A stretch of 21,035 nt of DNA from Desulfobacteraceae bacterium. GTDB taxonomy: Bacteria; Desulfobacterota; Desulfobacteria; Desulfobacterales; JACKCP01. How positions within the stretch are numbered: position 1 is the stretch's first letter; each line of letters begins with the position of its first letter. Location of the stretch: the NCBI GenBank assembly GCA_020633955.1, contig JACKCP010000024.1, positions 1-21,035 of the forward strand. The letters run 5' to 3'. Of the stretch, positions 8,422 through 15,519 are shown piece after piece. The notes below the pieces were generated by a model. The model saw only the letters and a list, made by a program, of their open reading frames with translations. It was not told the DNA's origin and ran no database searches. The position numbers and the translations under genes were made by a program.

Positions 8422-9147
8422 TTGGGTGACAGGATAGCCATTATTTCAGACATTCATGGAAATTATGAAGCACTGAAAGCAGTTTTTGAAGATATGGACT
8501 TGCTAAACATTAATGATGCCGTAAGTCTTGGAGATAATATCGGTTATGGGCCTGAGCCAAATCAAGTGGTTAATGAACTTCATCTAAAAGAAATTCCTTC
8601 TGTTCTTGGAAACCACGAACTTGGGATTTTAAATCCTGAAATAAAAAAATGGTTTAATCCCTTTTCAAGGGAAGCTCTCAATATTACAGAGAATATTTTA
8701 ACCGTAAACACAAAAAATTTGATTTCTCAATACCCCGATAACCTTATAAAAAATAATATATTATTTGTCCACGGGGCTCCGCCTGATAAAATATTAACAT
8801 ATATATTTGAGTTTTCTCCATTTGGCTTAAAAAAACTTTTTTCCAGTTTTAAAGAGACTTTATGTTTTACAGGTCATACCCACAAACTTGGAATCATTGC
8901 CCTCAATGATGAAAATATTGTCAAATCATATATTTCTGATTCAAACACTATTGATAAAGACAAAAGATATATTATAAATTCAGGAAGCGTTGGCCAGCCC
9001 AGGGATGGGGATAAAAGGGCAAAATACCTGATTTTCAATAAAAAAACATATAATCTTGAATTAAGAACTGTTGAATATGATCGAATGTCTGTAAAGAAAA
9101 AAATAATTGATCTTGGATTTCCCCATGTATTCGCAGATATGCTTTAA
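8422..9147 (+). CDS. Metallophosphoesterase (calcineurin-like, YfcE/ApaH-like superfamily)
   Basis: The protein has the complete dinuclear metallophosphoesterase motif set: DIHGN (Asp10, His12), GDNIGYGP (Asp38), GNHE (Asn64, His65), VHGAP, GHTH and SGSVGQPRDG. The GYGP plus GSVGQPRD pair marks the small bacterial group of compact phosphodiesterase-like enzymes; the natural substrate cannot be predicted. It is a soluble 241-residue protein. I place the start at TTG 8422 because AGGAGG lies exactly 6 nt before it; the frame is open upstream to about 8368, but that adds only 18 Lys-rich residues with no start signal. It appears monocistronic and convergent with the LysM gene. Confidence 0.9.
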   Translation: MGDRIAIISDIHGNYEALKAVFEDMDLLNINDAVSLGDNIGYGPEPNQVVNELHLKEIPSVLGNHELGILNPEIKKWFNPFSREALNITENILTVNTKNLISQYPDNLIKNNILFVHGAPPDKILTYIFEFSPFGLKKLFSSFKETLCFTGHTHKLGIIALNDENIVKSYISDSNTIDKDKRYIINSGSVGQPRDGDKRAKYLIFNKKTYNLELRTVEYDRMSVKKKIIDLGFPHVFADML

Positions 9148-9402
9148 CTGTATATAATCCTGAATTTAAAAATTTACTGCACGAAACGAGAATTTTTTAT
9201 TTCTTTCCTGAAGATTTAAAATATAACCTTCGGGATACATTGAGTATTTTGAGGATTAAATTATAATCTGACGCAAGGCTTGACTAAAAAAACAGCTTTC
9301 TTTCAGCTGCCAATTAAGAAAATGTTTTATGTTAAAGCTTTGTTTTCAATAAAAAATGTAGCTATTCACGTTAAAAACTGAGAAAAAACTTTTTTTGCGA
9401 CA
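9148..9402. other. Non-coding stretch after the metallophosphoesterase gene
   Basis: Together with the repeat at 9403-9499 this makes a gap of about 418 bp between convergent genes. I see no ORF with a Shine-Dalgarno. A short palindrome, GATTA-AATTA-TAATC, lies near 9254-9268. At the right end, an A-tract followed by GACAG-CTG-CTGTC (9399-9411) and six T's could terminate the upstream gene on the plus strand. Confidence 0.4.
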
Positions 9403-9417
9403 GCTGCTGTCTTTTTT
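9399..9417 (+). terminator. Short hairpin plus T-tract, possible terminator of the phosphoesterase gene
   Basis: GACAG (9399-9403), loop CTG, CTGTC (9407-9411) is followed directly by six T's. The stem is only 5 bp and the site lies about 250 nt past the stop codon. Its right arm and T-tract are also the left arm of the longer repeat stem (9403-9423), so the two folds exclude each other. Confidence 0.4.
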
Positions 9418-9499
9418 CTGAGCAGGTTTCAGGAGATAGTTTTTTTACCTCCTGTCTGGGAGCTTAAGCGGGAATGAGGCTCAGAAAGAATACAGCAGC
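9403..9499 (+). repeat. Dispersed structured repeat, copy B, with a 21-bp closing stem
   Basis: The arms 9403-9423 (GCTGCTGTCTTTTTTCTGAGC) and 9479-9499 are inverted copies: 20 of 21 positions pair, counting one G-U. Inside, CAGGAG (9430-9435) pairs with CTCCTG (9449-9454). The blocks TTCAGGAGA (9428-9436), AAGCG (9467-9471) and the 25-nt 9473-9497 recur in the same order in copy A (5447-5535, opposite orientation); the last block matches at 23/25. No start codon with a Shine-Dalgarno is associated. It lies between the convergent metallophosphoesterase and LysM genes. A REP-like element, a MITE remnant or a small RNA are the options. Confidence 0.65.
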
Positions 9500-9565
9500 C
9501 GTTATAATTGAACTGAACAGTAATAGAAATAAACCTTAAAATATAAAACAATTATTTATAACTGA

Positions 9566-10249
9566 TTAATTTTTTATAATAAGCTTGCCCCCAGGCTGAA
9601 TTGAATTGTTTTTCATATTATTAAGCTTTTTTATTTCATCAACTCCCACACCATATTTTTTTGATATGCTATAAAGGGTATCACCTTTTTTTACAGTATG
9701 GTAAACATTTTTTACAGTTGCTGGATCAGAAGTTAATTCGGCTTTTTTCTCTAAAAGAGGTTTCTTATCCCTTGACTTTTTTTCATTTGATATAGAGGAT
9801 TCATTTTTTTGAGAATTTTTTTCAAATGACATCTTTAAATCATCAACTTTTTTTTCTATTAATGCAAATTTATCTTCAAATCTTTTGTCAAGCTGATTTA
9901 GCAGGACAGAAAGATCTTCCTTTGAAGTTGAACCTGAGGAAAGATTGTATCTGATCTCGACAATTTCGTTTCTTATATCATCTAGAGCCTGCTTAAGTTC
10001 TTTTGCACTGGCCGCTCCAAGAGAATTATCCGAAATTTTTTCCCTGGTGCCGTCAGGAAGTTTTACAAGAATAAAAACAAGTAGAATCAAAACAAATCCT
10101 CCAAGCAGAAAAAAAGGAAAATCTGCTCTCTTAAAAAAACTCTTCATATTACCTTCTCCCTTCAAAGATTTGATATTTATATTTTCTGTTAATTCTTCAT
10201 CATAGTAGTTTCTTTCAATTTTTGGATCAAATCCGCCGTTGTTATCCAT
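9566..10249 (-). CDS. Membrane-anchored coiled-coil protein with C-terminal LysM domain
   Basis: The 227-residue protein has a polar N-terminus (1-43), one transmembrane helix (about 44-63, FPFFLLGGFVLILLVFILVK), a predicted coiled coil (about 80-145), a polar Ser/Lys-rich linker and a C-terminal LysM domain (about 183-227: YHTVKKGDTLYSISKKYGV...LNNMKNN.IQPGGKLIIK). LysM binds peptidoglycan glycan strands, so the protein probably spans the periplasm from inner membrane to cell wall. Start ATG at 10249 follows GGGAGG. A second in-frame ATG at 10147 (Met35) also has GAGAAGG just upstream and would give a form lacking the cytoplasmic tail. The gene is divergent from the SUMF1-like gene across only 59 bp. 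The exact role is unknown. Confidence 0.85.
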   Translation of the reverse strand: MDNNGGFDPKIERNYYDEELTENINIKSLKGEGNMKSFFKRADFPFFLLGGFVLILLVFILVKLPDGTREKISDNSLGAASAKELKQALDDIRNEIVEIRYNLSSGSTSKEDLSVLLNQLDKRFEDKFALIEKKVDDLKMSFEKNSQKNESSISNEKKSRDKKPLLEKKAELTSDPATVKNVYHTVKKGDTLYSISKKYGVGVDEIKKLNNMKNNSIQPGGKLIIKN

Positions 10250-10292
10250 AAATCCTCCCTTATAATAAAATACTTGCGAAATTTTGATTATA
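10239..10292. promoter_or_regulatory. Overlapping divergent promoters between the LysM and SUMF1-like genes
   Basis: Rightward: TTGTTA (10239-10244), a 16-bp spacer and a perfect TATAAT (10261-10266), giving a leader of about 36 nt; the -35 lies inside the LysM gene start. Leftward: a perfect TATAAT on the minus strand (10287-10292), about 38 bp from the LysM start, but no clear -35. Face-to-face -10 boxes in a 59-bp gap would compete for polymerase. Confidence 0.45.
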
Positions 10293-10308
10293 CAAATATC
10301 TTTGAATC

Positions 10309-11190
10309 ATGACTCTGAATTCAAGATTAAATTCTAAAATCCGGTTTTTTTCAATGGCAAAATATTTTATAGCTTTAATAATTTTTTTTATTTCCTGTGG
10401 GCAAAGCACCATATCTGCCTTTGAAAACAGCATTGGAATAAAATTCAGACTTATTCCTTCCGGAATGTTTTATATGGGCAGTCCGAAAAATGAAAGAGGT
10501 CACCAAAGAGATGAGAAACTCCATAAAGTTTATATTACAAAGCCTTTTTATATGGCAGAAACCGAGACAACACAGCAGCAGTGGTTAAAACTCATGAAAA
10601 CAAATCCCTCTTCCGAGACAAACAGATGCCCAAACTGTCCTGTTGAAAGTGTATCATGGAATGATGCCGTAAGTTTTATTGAAAAGCTCAACCACAAAGA
10701 AGGAACAACTAAATACAGACTACCCACAGAGGCAGAATGGGAATATTCCTGCAGAGCTAATACTGATACGGCATTTTATACCGGAGGGATATCATCTTCA
10801 ACCTGTTCAACTGAGAAATCACTTGACATTGCCGGATGGTACTGCGGAAATACAGGTAAAAAAAATCCATATTATAATCTCACCCACAAACCTGTAGGAT
10901 TAAAGAAGCCCAATAATTTCGGTCTCTATGACATGCATGGGAATGTAATGGAATGGTGTCTTGATTCAACAAAATGGAAACATTTATTTACCACGCATAT
11001 CTCTGCCTCAATGGAAACCTATATTGACGGAATTAAAGACCCGCTTGGAAAAAAAGGTACAAAAAAAATATGCAGGGGAGGAAGTTTTCTTCACAGTGCT
11101 GAAATGGCAAGAGCTGCAAATCGTCTATATTTTGGTCCAAAGGTTAAAAGGAACTATATTGGTTTCAGAATTGTAAGAGAAGCGCCGTAA
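10309..11190 (+). CDS. Exported SUMF1/FGE-fold protein lacking FGE catalytic cysteines
   Basis: The 293-residue protein has an N-terminal export signal (hydrophobic YFIALIIFFIS, then Cys30) and a single SUMF1 (formylglycine-generating enzyme-like) domain: IPSGMFYMGSP, FYMAETETTQQQW, PVESVSWNDAVSFI, YRLPTEAEWEYSCRA, GLYDMHGNVMEWC, RGGSF and IGFRIVR. In true FGE the RGGSF block is followed by the two copper-binding Cys; here it reads GGSFLHSAEMARAANR, so both are missing and sulfatase activation is unlikely. Comparable family members are structural or act in other oxidations. FISC could be a weak lipobox, or cleavage may follow TISA. ATG at 10309 is taken as start, with Met16 at 10354 as alternative; neither has a clear Shine-Dalgarno. 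No sulfatase gene is nearby. Confidence 0.85.
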   Translation: MTLNSRLNSKIRFFSMAKYFIALIIFFISCGQSTISAFENSIGIKFRLIPSGMFYMGSPKNERGHQRDEKLHKVYITKPFYMAETETTQQQWLKLMKTNPSSETNRCPNCPVESVSWNDAVSFIEKLNHKEGTTKYRLPTEAEWEYSCRANTDTAFYTGGISSSTCSTEKSLDIAGWYCGNTGKKNPYYNLTHKPVGLKKPNNFGLYDMHGNVMEWCLDSTKWKHLFTTHISASMETYIDGIKDPLGKKGTKKICRGGSFLHSAEMARAANRLYFGPKVKRNYIGFRIVREAP

Positions 11191-11248
11191 AATATAGTTC
11201 TTGCCCAGTAAATGAATAATAAATCCGCAGCTCTGGCTAAGATGATTT

Positions 11249-11983
11249 TTATTTCCTGTGATAAATAAATTCTTTCTTTTTTCTGCAAAGATCCCAGAAC
11301 ATATTTGCTCCATTAAGAGCATCCTGGGCCTTAAAAGGCTGAGATGCAATCATATTCAATGTATTTTCTTCAAATTTTTTATTTTCAGCAAGCTCTGAAC
11401 CAGCCTTTTTTAATGCAGTCTTTATATCTTTTACATGATCAGGGACAAGTTCGTCCATTACAAGAGAATATGAATAAGGTTTTAAAACTGCTCCCAGATA
11501 ATTTGAACGGAAATTTTTACAGATTCTTTTTACATGATCAACGAGCCCGTCAAAGTTATCCAGTTCATAAAACCCGCAAACACTTAAAAGAGCTATATCC
11601 GGAATACTTTCAAGTCTTTTTGCATGCCTGTAATGCCCATCAACCATTTCAAACTCAGGTTCAACAAGAGGAATTATTCTATCTACAAAGGTTTTTGTCT
11701 GAGCCGTCATTCCGTCAACATAAAGAGGAGTTCCAATAAGAAGGATATCTGAATTTTTTACCTTATCCAAAAGCTCTGGCATATCATCCTTAAAAATGCA
11801 TGTACCAGGAGTTTTCAGCCAGCAGGAAAAACAGCCTGTACAATAATTTATTTTCTTATCAGCCAGATAAATTTTCTCTGTTTCTGCTCCAGCAGCACCT
11901 GCACCTTCCATAATAAGGTCAATTGCTATATCAGTCATTCCTTTTTTTTTAGTCGGACTTCCATTAATACAAAGTATTTTCAT
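11249..11983 (-). CDS. Flavodoxin-fold NAD(P)H-dependent oxidoreductase, iron-sulfur flavoprotein-like
   Basis: The 244-residue protein starts with the FMN-binding loop MKILCINGSPTKKKGMT, then GCFSCWLKTPGTC...DDM and the second FMN-contact loop GTPLYVDGMTAQTKTFVDR, as in the NADPH-dependent FMN reductase family. Cysteines 48, 51, 54 and 62 form CX2CX2CX7C, which matches the compact motif (CX2CX2CX4-7C) binding a [4Fe-4S] cluster in archaeal and bacterial iron-sulfur flavoproteins. It probably transfers electrons between a reduced carrier and a small oxidant or quinone; the substrate is unknown. ATG at 11983 follows AAGGA. It lies 21 nt downstream of a MerR-type regulator on the same strand, which suggests an inducible stress or redox unit. 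Confidence 0.85.
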   Translation of the reverse strand: MKILCINGSPTKKKGMTDIAIDLIMEGAGAAGAETEKIYLADKKINYCTGCFSCWLKTPGTCIFKDDMPELLDKVKNSDILLIGTPLYVDGMTAQTKTFVDRIIPLVEPEFEMVDGHYRHAKRLESIPDIALLSVCGFYELDNFDGLVDHVKRICKNFRSNYLGAVLKPYSYSLVMDELVPDHVKDIKTALKKAGSELAENKKFEENTLNMIASQPFKAQDALNGANMFWDLCRKKKEFIYHRK

Positions 11984-12004
11984 GTTTCATGTCCTTATGT
12001 TTAG

Positions 12005-12700
12005 TCAGTTTTTATTTTTAATTTTTTTATTTCCAAGTACCTTTTTCTGAAAAGCCCTCTCAAAAATATAGGTTCTGAATTTCCTTGCAATATCAGTAAG
12101 TTCAAGTGTAATTTCAGCATTTTTTTCCATTGTAATGTGCTTTGTTACTTTTTTTCTTAAAAGCATTTCATTTTTTGCAACAATTCCTGCTGCCTTTGCA
12201 TAAAAAAGAAGCTCAAGATGATCAATTCCAAATTCCTTAAGTCTTAAAAAAGCCTTTGCAGCAAAAAGATCTGTTTCATCAAACATTTCATTTGCTGCAG
12301 GAATAAGCAGTTCATTATCAGTCAAAAAATCAAGCTCATCCTCTTTAAGCGAAGAAAGTTTCAAGAAACTTTCCCTGTCATATAATTTTTCAGAAATTGT
12401 TCCAAAAACAAACTCATGCAAGGTTTCCATTACATAAAGATCGTCTTGTCTTTTTCTGCTTTTGACAATGTCTTTTATTTCAGAAATGGTAAGCCTGTTC
12501 TTTTCCTTTAATTTTTTAATCAGATTGATTCTTGAAACAGTTGAAGGAGGATACCAGGCCATGTTTTTTCCTGTCTTGACAGGCTTTGGCAAAAGGTCAT
12601 TTCTCAGATAATAATTTATTGTGGAAGATGGAAGACCTGTTTTCTCCTTGAGGTCCTTCATTTTTAGATAATTTTTTAAATCAGTAACTTCTTTTTTCAA
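12005..12700 (-). CDS. MerR-family transcriptional regulator
   Basis: The N-terminal winged helix-turn-helix is of MerR type: YLKMKDLKEKTGLPSSTINYYLRNDLLPKP...YPPSTVSRINLIKKLKEKNRLTISEIKDIV (about residues 11-79). The C-terminal 150 residues are helical and not a known metal-binding MerR domain; no conserved Cys pair is present, so metal sensing is unlikely. Start TTG at 12700 has GGAAAAAT just upstream; an ATG at Met14 lacks any Shine-Dalgarno, and the choice is not certain. The gene is the first of a pair with the iron-sulfur-flavoprotein-like reductase and probably regulates it. A promoter with a flanking inverted repeat lies about 45-75 bp upstream. Confidence 0.85.
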   Translation of the reverse strand: MKKEVTDLKNYLKMKDLKEKTGLPSSTINYYLRNDLLPKPVKTGKNMAWYPPSTVSRINLIKKLKEKNRLTISEIKDIVKSRKRQDDLYVMETLHEFVFGTISEKLYDRESFLKLSSLKEDELDFLTDNELLIPAANEMFDETDLFAAKAFLRLKEFGIDHLELLFYAKAAGIVAKNEMLLRKKVTKHITMEKNAEITLELTDIARKFRTYIFERAFQKKVLGNKKIKNKN

Positions 12701-12741
12701 TTATTTTTCCGGATTTATTGTTCTGTGATAGGTTTTTAAAA

Positions 12742-12778
12742 AAGTATATCAAAACAAAAAAAGTGTCAAGTTATACTT
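12742..12778 (-). promoter_or_regulatory. Promoter of the MerR/flavoprotein operon with flanking inverted repeat
   Basis: On the minus strand a perfect TTGACA (-35; plus 12764-12769) is followed 15 bp later by TATACT (plus 12743-12748). AAGTATA (12742-12748) and TATACTT (12772-12778) form an inverted repeat bracketing the promoter, a plausible operator for autoregulation. The spacer is shorter than the 19-20 bp of classic MerR-activated promoters, so repression may be the mode. No other feature was seen in the 253-bp gap 12701-12953. Confidence 0.5.
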
Positions 12779-12953
12779 AATAGTTTTAATCTAAAAGACT
12801 GATTTACAGATATATATAAAGTGATTTACAAATTTTTTTTACCCAGTTAAGTAAAAACTGAAAGTTAATCTTCAGGATAAATGGTAGATTTTGAGGACTT
12901 GATTTTCGCTTTGATCAGGATTTGTGGTAAAAAAGCCTGTCTTAACTCAGCCT

Positions 12954-14324
12954 CTAATCAAGATCATGGTTTGAATTTTTAATTGCATAAATATTATCTG
13001 CATAAAGATCTGGATTGAATTTTCGTTTTAAGCCATTTGAATTCATATATCTTATCTTACCGAATACCGGTCTTTCCTTCCATGGCCTGTCATGCTTGCC
13101 AAAGCACCAGGCAACGCCTGCAAATGAATTAGGATCTCTTCCGTCAAGGGCATATTTATTATTTAAATAAACTGCCAGGTTAAATGCCTTTTTCGGAGAA
13201 TCAGTCCACTCAATAATTTTCTTTCCCCAGTACATTCTCATGTATCCATGCATTTTTCCAGTCAGAACAAGCTCAAGCTGTGCAGCATTCCAGAACCGGT
13301 CATGTGTCAATGAATTTTCAAATTCTTCGCTGGTGTAAATATAGGGGCGCTTATCATTTTCGTGTTCCAGAAGAGTATTTTTTGCCCATTGTGGCAGACA
13401 GTCAAAGGAATCGTAAAAAGGGTTATAGGTTACAAAATTAAATGACAGCTCACGCCTTACAATCATCTCCTCCAAAAAGGAATCCCTTCCCTCCCCTTTT
13501 TTAGTTTTTACCATTAAGCCTGCATAAACAGGTGAAATTTGCCCAAAATGAAAATATGGACTTAGCCCTGAAGTAAAGTCAAGTTCAGGATTATTTCTCT
13601 TTTCGCTGTAATAAGGCAGTTTTTGCTCAATGAATAAATCAAGAAGTTTTAATGCATGACTGCTTCCACCTCTAATACACGAAGGTTTGCAATTATCATT
13701 TAATGAAAGCTCTTTCAGAATTTTATCTGTATCATCAATATCTGCTGAAGATAAATTCAGCCCAAGTGAGTTAATCATCAATTTTTCTTCAGACACAGGA
13801 ACCATAAACTCATCAAGCCTGGAATTGATTTTCCTTCTTATAGTATATGCACCGTATTCTTCCTTTAAAGAAGTCTCTTCAACAGGAACAACAAGGTCTG
13901 TTTCAACCTGAAACATGGCACAATCAATATTATCAGCAATGGATTTTCTCCATTTTTTATGTATCTTCAAATACCCCCGATCAGTTACAACACAGCAGGC
14001 TTGTTTTGAAATTTCCCTTACACAGGTTTCTGGGGAGCCAATCTCGCAGACAAATTTAATATTTCTCTTGAAAAGTTCGGCTTTAACTTCTTTTAAGCCC
14101 TCAAGCATAAATCTGTAATGCCTTGAATTTGCATCAGGGAAAGAATCTGTGAGACAAAAGTAGACTACAAGAGGTTTAAGATACTTGTTTGAAAGTTCTA
14201 TTGAATATTCCAGAGCATGATTGAAAAATGTCCTCTGGGAATGCTGCATCCAGTAAACAAAAAAATTATTTCCCTTGTTTACCGGATTGAAATTTAAATT
14301 TTTAATTCTTTTTCCGTCTATCAA
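12954..14324 (-). CDS. Class II CPD photolyase (deoxyribodipyrimidine photo-lyase)
   Basis: This FAD enzyme splits cyclobutane pyrimidine dimers with blue/near-UV light. The 456 residues carry the class II pattern: VYWMQHSQR (23-31) and NHALEYS in the N-terminal photolyase domain, then WNAAQLELVLTGKMHGYMRMYW (345-366), YALDGRDPNSFAG (391-403), WCFGKHDRPWKERPVFGKIRYM (406-427) and RKF. These differ from class I photolyases and cryptochromes. The start is TTG at 14324, sharing bases with the TGA of the upstream acyltransferase; the next Met (26) would cut into the conserved YWMQ block. Only a weak GAAGAG precedes the TTG, so translation is probably coupled. A DNA photolyase is notable if the host is an anaerobe, but class II enzymes are known in such bacteria and in methanogens. 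Confidence 0.94.
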   Translation of the reverse strand: MIDGKRIKNLNFNPVNKGNNFFVYWMQHSQRTFFNHALEYSIELSNKYLKPLVVYFCLTDSFPDANSRHYRFMLEGLKEVKAELFKRNIKFVCEIGSPETCVREISKQACCVVTDRGYLKIHKKWRKSIADNIDCAMFQVETDLVVPVEETSLKEEYGAYTIRRKINSRLDEFMVPVSEEKLMINSLGLNLSSADIDDTDKILKELSLNDNCKPSCIRGGSSHALKLLDLFIEQKLPYYSEKRNNPELDFTSGLSPYFHFGQISPVYAGLMVKTKKGEGRDSFLEEMIVRRELSFNFVTYNPFYDSFDCLPQWAKNTLLEHENDKRPYIYTSEEFENSLTHDRFWNAAQLELVLTGKMHGYMRMYWGKKIIEWTDSPKKAFNLAVYLNNKYALDGRDPNSFAGVAWCFGKHDRPWKERPVFGKIRYMNSNGLKRKFNPDLYADNIYAIKNSNHDLD

Positions 14325-15259
14325 TTTTCAAGCTCTTCAATTCCGCATTTGGAATAATCAAAATCCTTTTCCATACACTTTGAAAGTCTTATTAACCTTA
14401 AATCCTTTTCTTCCCAGAGTTTATTTATGAACTCCTGAATCTTTTCCCTGTATACAGGATCTTCAAGATAACTTCCAACCATCCAGTCTTCTACTTCAAT
14501 TACTTCAACATCAATATTAATGTTTTCTATGCTTCCAGAAAGAAAATCAATTAAAGAAGGACTTTTTGAAGAATAGTGGATTGTAACATCTAGAATTTTA
14601 TCAATTTTTCCATTCATAGCCTCTAAAACAAATGAAAACCCACCAGCCTTTGGGCGTATTAGTTTTTCAAAGGGGCTGTTCATTTTTTGTGCCTTGCCGT
14701 TTCTGTTTCTTGTTCCTTCCGGAAAATTCATAACAGCTACCGGCCTGAAGGCAAATTTTTCACAGGCCTTTATGGTAGTTTCAAGATCTTTACCCTTCAT
14801 ATGGGGGTTTTTTTCAAGATATTGTTTTGAAAATCGTTTCATGAACGGGAAATCAAGAGCCCACCAGGCAAGGCCTATCACAGGGACATAGATAAGCTGT
14901 TTTTTAAGAAAAAATTTTAAAAAAGGAGCCTTTTTATTAAAAATTCTCTGCAAAAGAAAAATATCAGCCCATGTCTGGTGGTTTGAGATAACAAGATACC
15001 ACCCTCTTTTTTTTATTGAATCTGGTATATCTGCCTTGAACCTTACACCGGCAATTTTATCAAGAATAAAATTGTTGGCTGAAATCCATACAGTTCCAAC
15101 AAAGTTAAAAACTCTTGACAAGAAAAGTTCAGGTTTTCCCCACAGAATAAGCTTAAAAGGCATGAGTGCAAAAAAAATCACACCAATATATAAAGTATTT
15201 AATATAATCAGTGAAAAAACAAATCCTGCCTTTAATTTTTTGTACATTGAACCAGACAT
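14321..15259 (-). CDS. 1-acyl-glycerol-3-phosphate acyltransferase-like protein (YihG type)
   Basis: The 312-residue PlsC-fold protein has block I NHQTWAD (His94, Asp99), acceptor-binding FPEGTR (179-184), and an N-terminal hydrophobic anchor (about 11-35). The NHQTWADI wording and overall layout match the E. coli YihG/long-chain lysophospholipid acyltransferase group, which transfer acyl chains to lysophospholipids or lysophosphatidate at the inner membrane. ATG at 15259 is chosen because GGAG lies 6 nt upstream; the frame extends four codons further to ATG at 15271, without a Shine-Dalgarno. Its TGA overlaps the TTG start of the photolyase gene. The two products have no obvious shared pathway. 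Confidence 0.88.
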   Translation of the reverse strand: MSGSMYKKLKAGFVFSLIILNTLYIGVIFFALMPFKLILWGKPELFLSRVFNFVGTVWISANNFILDKIAGVRFKADIPDSIKKRGWYLVISNHQTWADIFLLQRIFNKKAPFLKFFLKKQLIYVPVIGLAWWALDFPFMKRFSKQYLEKNPHMKGKDLETTIKACEKFAFRPVAVMNFPEGTRNRNGKAQKMNSPFEKLIRPKAGGFSFVLEAMNGKIDKILDVTIHYSSKSPSLIDFLSGSIENINIDVEVIEVEDWMVGSYLEDPVYREKIQEFINKLWEEKDLRLIRLSKCMEKDFDYSKCGIEELEN

Positions 15260-15456
15260 AATTTTCTCCATTTCGGCAAATCCAGTAGACTTAATTAAAA
15301 CAAAACAGTTTTGATATTATTAATTGCAACAATCAAATAAAAAACTTCTTTTTTTTAAAAAAAACATTATCACATGAGTCAATTAACATCTGTAAAATAA
15401 TTGTAAAACAAAAAACTTTACTCAAATATTTTATTAATATATGTTCACCTGTGCAT

Positions 15457-15514
15457 CTGGGTATGGATATAAAACCCGGTTAATTTATCATAAGTTCATC
15501 AATTTTCGGGAGGG
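15457..15514 (+). promoter_or_regulatory. Possible leader fold around the ribosome-binding site of the amino acid transporter operon
   Basis: CTGGGT (15457-15462) can pair with ACCCGG (15474-15479) around an 11-nt loop. The same CCCG (15475-15478) can instead pair with CGGG (15507-15510), which forms part of the GGGAGGG ribosome-binding site (15508-15514). The stems are only 4-6 bp, so this is weak. The gap 15272-15519 otherwise shows no promoter that I can call. Confidence 0.2.
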
Positions 15515-15519
15515 AAAAA

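Noticed and set aside
10309..11190. True formylglycine-generating enzyme
   Set aside because: Both FGE copper-site Cys after RGGSF are missing and no sulfatase is encoded nearby.
11344..11739. 131-codon plus-strand ORF
   Set aside because: Antisense to the flavodoxin-fold gene; Gln/Phe/Leu-rich shadow translation.
12954..14324. Class I photolyase or cryptochrome
   Set aside because: The WNAAQ...GKMHGYMRMYW and LDGRDPN blocks are class II specific.
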